The position numbers and the translations under genes are program-made. Positions 5,477-7,965 of a stretch of DNA of 7,965 bases are shown one piece after another; within the stretch, counting starts at the first letter, position 1, and every line of letters begins with the position of its first letter. Origin of the DNA: Treponema sp. (GTDB lineage: Bacteria > Spirochaetota > Spirochaetia > Treponematales > Breznakiellaceae); assembly GCA_031255615.1 (NCBI GenBank), contig JAIRSD010000093.1, positions 1 through 7,965 on the forward strand. The letters run 5' to 3'. The notes under the pieces are model-generated. The model ran no database searches. It saw only the letters and a program-made list of their open reading frames with translations, and was not told the origin of the DNA.

Positions 5477-6211
5477 CTACTGTTTGATATATCTTCCGTT
5501 GAGCTTTTCTTCATACTCATTGCCGATAATGCCAGATATGGTTAAAACATTGCCGGCAATCGCGGCCTTGAAAGCGCCGCGCTCAAAAGTTACAGTAGTG
5601 CCATCATACGTTATTATTCTAGACAGCTTTACCATAGTTTCTCCTATCCCAAATTGGATCATTATACCATCAGCTTCTTGGATGAACGCCAATTTTTCGC
5701 CGCTGTCATTGTCTTTTACCCAAGTCCCAATCAGTTCGGGTGCTTTGTCGCCGCCGTCGTTATTACCGTTGCCGCCATTGCCGCCGCCGTTATTGTCTCC
5801 ATTGGCGCCCTGCTTGGTAAATGTTCCGTTAAAGTTGATTAGCTCATTCAGAAGGCCAGATATAGTCAAGACATCGCCCTCAATCTTAGCGGTGAAAGTC
5901 GGGTAGTTTTTAAACTTTAAAGTAGTACCATCATACGATTCTATTCCATAAACGCCGGCGCTGCCAGGTGCGTCGATGCTGGCATAAGGTGCAGCCGTTA
6001 TGCCTATGCGTCCTTCGTCTTCGAACACCCATTTGCAGCCCGTGTCGGCATCAACCCAGGTTCCAAGCAGTTTGGATAATTCGCCGCCGCGGCTGCCTCC
6101 ATCATCACCGCCGCCACCGCCGCTATTGCCGTTGTCGCAACCCGCCAGAATCAATCCGAATGACAGCAGAAGGGCCAACATTCCCGACAAAAACTTGTTT
6201 CTTTTTTCCAT
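5477..6211 (-). CDS. Lipoprotein with two tandem copies of a beta-rich domain
   Basis: This 244-residue protein has a basic start (MEKRNK), a hydrophobic core (residues 7-20) and the lipobox ILAGC with Cys25 as the lipidated residue. A Gly/Asp/Ser linker (26-44) leads to domain 1 (48-134). A Gly/Asn/Asp linker (135-157) then leads to domain 2 (159-244). The domains share L-x-GTWV, YDGTT, A-x-I-x-G-x-VLTISG, NE, NG and a terminal KQ, so they arose by duplication; the DNA copies are still alignable. The GTW start and alternating pattern resemble small lipocalin-like beta-barrel modules, but no function is assigned. Likely location is the cell envelope, facing the periplasm or the outside. Ribosome site AGGAGGG (6219-6225) lies seven bases upstream of the ATG. 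A TAAAAT -10 (6250-6255) and a palindrome (6253-6276) lie before it, and a terminator repeat follows. Confidence 0.88.
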   Translation of the reverse strand: MEKRNKFLSGMLALLLSFGLILAGCDNGNSGGGGGDDGGSRGGELSKLLGTWVDADTGCKWVFEDEGRIGITAAPYASIDAPGSAGVYGIESYDGTTLKFKNYPTFTAKIEGDVLTISGLLNELINFNGTFTKQGANGDNNGGGNGGNGNNDGGDKAPELIGTWVKDNDSGEKLAFIQEADGIMIQFGIGETMVKLSRIITYDGTTVTFERGAFKAAIAGNVLTISGIIGNEYEEKLNGRYIKQ

Positions 6212-6249
6212 AAAGAAACCCTCCTGGCGTTTTATGTATCGCCAAACAT

Positions 6250-6295
6250 ATTTTAAACTTCAATACAGAAGTTTAATTCAAAATTACAAAGTCAA
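6250..6295 (-). promoter_or_regulatory. Candidate promoter and operator of the repeat lipoprotein
   Basis: A perfect inverted repeat, TTAAACTTC and GAAGTTTAA around six bases (6253-6276), overlaps TAAAAT (6250-6255), a 5/6 match to the -10 consensus on the minus strand. TTGACT (6290-6295) is a good -35-like hexamer but is too far from TAAAAT. It would be better spaced from weaker hexamers inside the palindrome. A regulator bound at the palindrome would block RNA polymerase in either case. The promoter assignment is tentative; the palindrome itself is plain. Confidence 0.4.
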
Positions 6296-6318
6296 GGCCG
6301 AACTTAAAATTACCGGGT

Positions 6319-6507
6319 TTAACTTTTGTTCCCTGTTTCAAGATTGATTTCATCTTTTTCTGTTGTTAAAGATGAAATCTCCCGATTTACAAAGTTGCAT
6401 ACCCTGAAAACCTTTTCCCCAATCCTTAGCAGGGTCTCCTTACCCTCTCTGTCCAACTCTTTAAAATTCTTACTCAAACGGTCAATTTTTATTTCCTTTT
6501 CGTTCAT
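6319..6507 (-). CDS. Small charged protein, divergent from the XRE regulator
   Basis: The predicted product is 62 residues, starting MNEKEIKIDRLSKNF. The start at 6507 is preferred over the ATG at 6513 because AAGGGGG (6514-6520) is six bases from the former and abuts the latter. It is highly charged with a likely helical core (residues 5-40) and no membrane segment or signal. Residues 6-38 align without gaps to residues 77-109 of the XRE regulator encoded at 6764-7114, with identities at I, K, R, L, F, L, D, L and L plus conservative changes. It may therefore be a free-standing relative of that regulator's C-terminal tail. The DNA is AT-rich like the XRE gene and unlike the MATE genes. It is short, so coding status is likely but not certain; function is unknown. 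Confidence 0.6.
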   Translation of the reverse strand: MNEKEIKIDRLSKNFKELDREGKETLLRIGEKVFRVCNFVNREISSLTTEKDEINLETGNKS

Positions 6508-6597
6508 ATCCATCCCCCTTCACGGATCCCCCAAAATCCCCAATGACAATGGGTTCTAATTAAGGAAAAGCCGCACAGGGCTTCAGGTTTTCCAAAG

Positions 6598-6630
6598 ATA
6601 GACCATTTTTCCATAATATAGACCGTCTAT
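6598..6630. promoter_or_regulatory. ATAGAC repeats: candidate operator of the divergent regulatory pair
   Basis: ATAGAC occurs at 6598-6603 and again exactly 20 bases later at 6618-6623, where it forms the perfect palindrome ATAGAC-C-GTCTAT (6618-6630). On the minus strand, TATTAT (6613-6618) overlaps the palindrome and is a good -10 for the small gene at 6507. A protein bound here would block that promoter and could influence the XRE gene. Two half sites on the same face of the helix plus an inverted one are typical of dimeric XRE repressor sites; that this XRE protein binds them is inference. Confidence 0.45.
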
Positions 6631-6690
6631 CGTTCATGGTACACACCGATTACCATTCTGTCAATAAGGGTAAAACATAAAAACTGTCTG

Positions 6691-6718
6691 TTTTTTCATA
6701 CGGTCTGGGGACTATAAG
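6691..6718 (+). promoter_or_regulatory. Possible promoter of the XRE regulator gene
   Basis: TATAAG (6713-6718) is a 5/6 match to the -10 consensus, preceded at 16 bases by a T-rich, weak -35 (6691-6696). The start would be near 6725, giving a leader of about 39 bases. An alternative pair, TTGAGT (6723-6728) and TATTCT (6746-6751) with 17-base spacing, has better hexamers. It would start transcription only about six bases before the ATG and overlap the ribosome site, so it is less likely. Confidence 0.3.
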
Positions 6719-6763
6719 AATGTTGAGTAATTCCCCAAGGCCTGTTATTCTAGGGGTTAGGAT

Positions 6764-7114
6764 ATGGATGCTATAAACGGCAGGGTTAAAGAGGTTAGAA
6801 CCGCCCTGGGGATTTCCCAACGGCAATTCGCAAAAAGGATATTTATAAGCCAAAGTTTTTATGGTGATTTAGAATTGGGGAAACAGGAGGTTAATGACAG
6901 AATAGCCCATTTAATAAGTTCACGGTTCAATGTTAATATTGAATGGTTAAAGTTTGGCATTGGAGAAACGTTTAGCTGTCCGCCGCCAAATATAAAACTT
7001 GAAAGATTGATTGAGATTTTTAATAATCTCGACGATCAATTACAGGATTATCTTTTGCTGCAGTCGGAGGTATTGTTAAAAATACAAAGAGAAAAAATTG
7101 ATAAGAAAAATTAA
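6764..7114 (+). CDS. XRE/Cro-CI family transcriptional regulator
   Basis: This 116-residue protein has an N-terminal helix-turn-helix domain (residues 4-67). Recognition features are VRTALGISQRQFAKRIFISQ (11-30), then SFYGDLELGKQEVNDR (31-46), FNVNIEWLKFGIGE (55-68) and TF. This is the pattern of phage-type and accessory-region XRE repressors. After a CPPP hinge (72-75) comes a helical tail (76-116) that may mediate dimerisation. It binds DNA as a dimer, probably at its own control region; the ATAGAC sites at 6598-6630 are the best candidates. AGGGG (6752-6756) is seven bases upstream of the ATG. It is divergently placed to the small protein gene at 6319-6507, whose product resembles its tail. 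The region is AT-rich relative to the MATE genes, consistent with acquisition by transfer. No toxin, integrase or phage gene is visible beside it. Confidence 0.9.
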   Translation: MDAINGRVKEVRTALGISQRQFAKRIFISQSFYGDLELGKQEVNDRIAHLISSRFNVNIEWLKFGIGETFSCPPPNIKLERLIEIFNNLDDQLQDYLLLQSEVLLKIQREKIDKKN

Positions 7115-7135
7115 AGTTTCTTCGTTTTATTCGCA

Positions 7136-7209
7136 GTGGGGTCTCATAGCCCGTCCTTCAGGGCGGTTAGAATTAGCAACGCCAACAAAAAATTGGTAGT
7201 AGACCCCAC
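7136..7209. repeat. Short inverted-repeat-bounded element (MITE-like)
   Basis: GTGGGGTCT (7136-7144) and AGACCCCAC (7201-7209) are perfect nine-base inverted repeats bounding 56 bases. Inside, CCGTCC and GGGCGG (7151-7166) form a six-pair hairpin with loop TTCA, resembling hairpins seen at ends of IS200/IS605-type elements. The right terminus resembles a segment at 5368-5380 (GGAGTAGAGACCC), so pieces of it occur elsewhere. There is no transposase gene. It lies just after the XRE stop codon. Confidence 0.4.
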
Positions 7210-7218
7210 AGTTAAATA

Positions 7219-7389
7219 ACTTCCTTACAGAACGAACCTCGTAAACAATTCAACGCTTACACAATACCTCGCCCTTTAGGGCAAGGAGCTTCATTGGACT
7301 TGTTCAATAACCCGGTTGGTTATTGAACAAGTCTTGCGAAAAACGTGGGTTTCCCGAGGAAACCCACGTTTTTCTTCGTCTTTAAGCGG
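7219..7389 (+). repeat. Mosaic repeat with tandem perfect hairpins
   Basis: It begins with CTTCCTTACAGAACGAACCT and CAACGCTTACA (compare 1117-1157, and inverted at 5329-5358). A small CCTCGCCCT/GGGCAAGG hairpin follows. Next is a perfect 16-pair hairpin at 7297-7333 (arms GACTTGTTCAATAACC and GGTTATTGAACAAGTC, loop CGGTT). Five bases later is a second perfect 16-pair hairpin at 7339-7373 (arms AAAAACGTGGGTTTCC and GGAAACCCACGTTTTT, loop CGA). The portion 7306-7389 is the cognate of 5388-5472. Confidence 0.8.
7339..7373. terminator. Bidirectional terminator-type hairpin
   Basis: A perfect 16-pair stem has a GC-rich top, five A residues on the left base and five T residues on the right, so it can act as an intrinsic terminator in either direction. 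It is the first strong terminator after the XRE gene, which ends 225 bases upstream with none closer. Confidence 0.6.
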
Positions 7390-7392
7390 TTA

Positions 7393-7431
7393 TTGTCCAG
7401 AAACGAAAATTTCTGGGCAACCCTATTTTTT
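7393..7431 (+). terminator. Second terminator-like hairpin downstream of the XRE gene
   Basis: TTGTCCAGAAA (7393-7403) and TTTCTGGGCAA (7410-7420) form an eleven-pair stem with one wobble and loop CGAAAA. It is followed by CCCTA and six T residues. The stem stands 19 bases behind the previous hairpin, making three strong hairpins in a row (7297-7431). The corresponding sequence after the repeat copy at 5388-5472 is different, so this hairpin is not part of that repeat. Confidence 0.5.
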
Positions 7432-7485
7432 CCGTCCGCACATCCTGTTGTTTAGCCGGAGCAATGGACCTTGCTTTCCCCGCAT

Positions 7486-7965
7486 CACCGGGCAGGCGGA
7501 ACGACAGGGAACAAGAATGTTAACCGCGAAGGCGCACCGAGGCGCACTACGGATCGCCAGGCGAACTATGGCTCGCCAGGACACAAAGAATAAACGCTTC
7601 CTGCCGCCGCCCTTTGCGGGGCTTCTGGTGTTGGCGGAGTTTCGCGGGGGAGCGCGAAACTCCCCGCCCGCGGGGATGCCGGCGCGGGTAATTTCCCGGG
7701 GTTTTTGCGGGGCAAAAACCCCGGGCCGAAAATCCGCGGGGATGCGGATTTTCGGAAGGCGAAAACGGCAGGGACGCCGTTGCTTTAGGCCGGCAGGAGG
7801 CCGGCTGTTTCCAATATTGGAGTTGCTGTGCGGAGTGCAGCAACTCCGAAGGCGAAAAACGGCAAGGATGCCGTTTTTCGCCCGCGCAAGGGATAGAAGC
7901 GGAATTCCCCGGCCCCGGAGGGGGCGGGGAATTGGAGCGGATAGCCCGGTTTTTTGCGGCGGAGC
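7486..7965 (+). repeat. Compound hairpin-rich repeat element E2 (runs off the edge)
   Basis: This occupies the last 480 bases of an 851-base stretch without genes. It opens with the 60-base block shared with E1, then a tandem half-duplication of the ACTAYGG-TCGCCAGGCG segment (7546-7581). A ladder of hairpins follows: 7636-7663, 7695-7725 (14 pairs, loop GGG), 7726-7755 (12 pairs, loop GGGGAT), 7764-7781 (loop AGGGAC), 7789-7805 (loop AGGAG), 7819-7847 (13 pairs with two wobbles, loop GGA), 7851-7882 (13 pairs, loop AAGGAT) and 7903-7933 (loop GGA). Blocks identical to E1 are the 20 bases at 7877-7896 and GGATAGCCCGGT at 7939-7950. After 7950, E1 has a further hairpin; here the window ends. 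The only open frame (minus strand, 7547-7843) is not protein-like. Confidence 0.75.

Noticed and set aside
7547..7843. 98-residue minus-strand open frame inside E2
   Set aside because: It lies wholly within the hairpin ladder and opening repeat, with no coding features.
7636..7933. CRISPR-like array
   Set aside because: There is no constant repeat with regular unique spacers; the units differ in length and their stems differ in sequence. No cas gene is present.
7115..7965. tRNA or rRNA gene in the long non-coding stretch
   Set aside because: No cloverleaf, T-loop GGTTCRANTCC motif or ribosomal core sequence was found; the hairpins are simple linear stems.

Overview
The window looks like chromosomal DNA from a Treponema-type spirochaete. 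This rests on the style of the lipoproteins, an RNase Y with a spirochaete-like N-terminus, and GC-rich genes separated by long repeat-filled gaps. It is an inference from appearance, not from a search. There are eight supportable protein genes: three look like ordinary housekeeping or membrane genes, two are MATE exporters, two are lipoproteins, and one small AT-rich patch carries a regulator.

Layout. Positions 1-460 (minus) hold the first 153 codons of RNase Y (rny), cut by the window edge, with its own good promoter. Positions 582-1031 (minus) encode a four-helix membrane protein of unknown role. A 294-base divergent gap follows, with a repeat hairpin, a clear promoter and a structured leader for the first MATE exporter (1326-2681, plus). 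A 519-base gap filled by a compound, hairpin-rich repeat (element E1) separates it from a second, distinct MATE exporter (3201-4607, plus). That gene runs tail to tail, with overlapping stop codons, into an FMN-binding lipoprotein (4604-5053, minus).

Positions 5054-5476 hold no gene but carry a strong leader hairpin, a repeat, a perfect 38-base palindrome and a terminator. Positions 5477-6211 (minus) encode a lipoprotein made of two tandem copies of one beta-rich domain joined by Gly/Asn linkers. Positions 6319-7114 are visibly AT-rich: a 62-residue protein (minus) and an XRE-family regulator (plus) diverge from an operator-like region. From 7115 to the end no gene is visible. This stretch holds an inverted-repeat-bounded element, three hairpins in a row and a second copy of the compound repeat (E2), which runs off the edge.

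How the parts relate. The two MATE genes share a strand and are probably separate transcription units because E1 lies between them. The FMN lipoprotein would need an ApbE-type flavin transferase encoded elsewhere. The XRE regulator and the small protein look like a self-contained regulatory pair; the small protein resembles the regulator's C-terminal tail.

The most unusual material is non-coding. Elements E1 and E2 share short identical blocks framing hairpins whose stems differ in sequence but stay paired, and whose loops are repeatedly GGA or a purine-rich hexamer. That pattern suggests selection on structure and is the best candidate here for something undescribed. The leader of the first MATE gene, which can form a pseudoknot competing with a downstream hairpin, is a second candidate.
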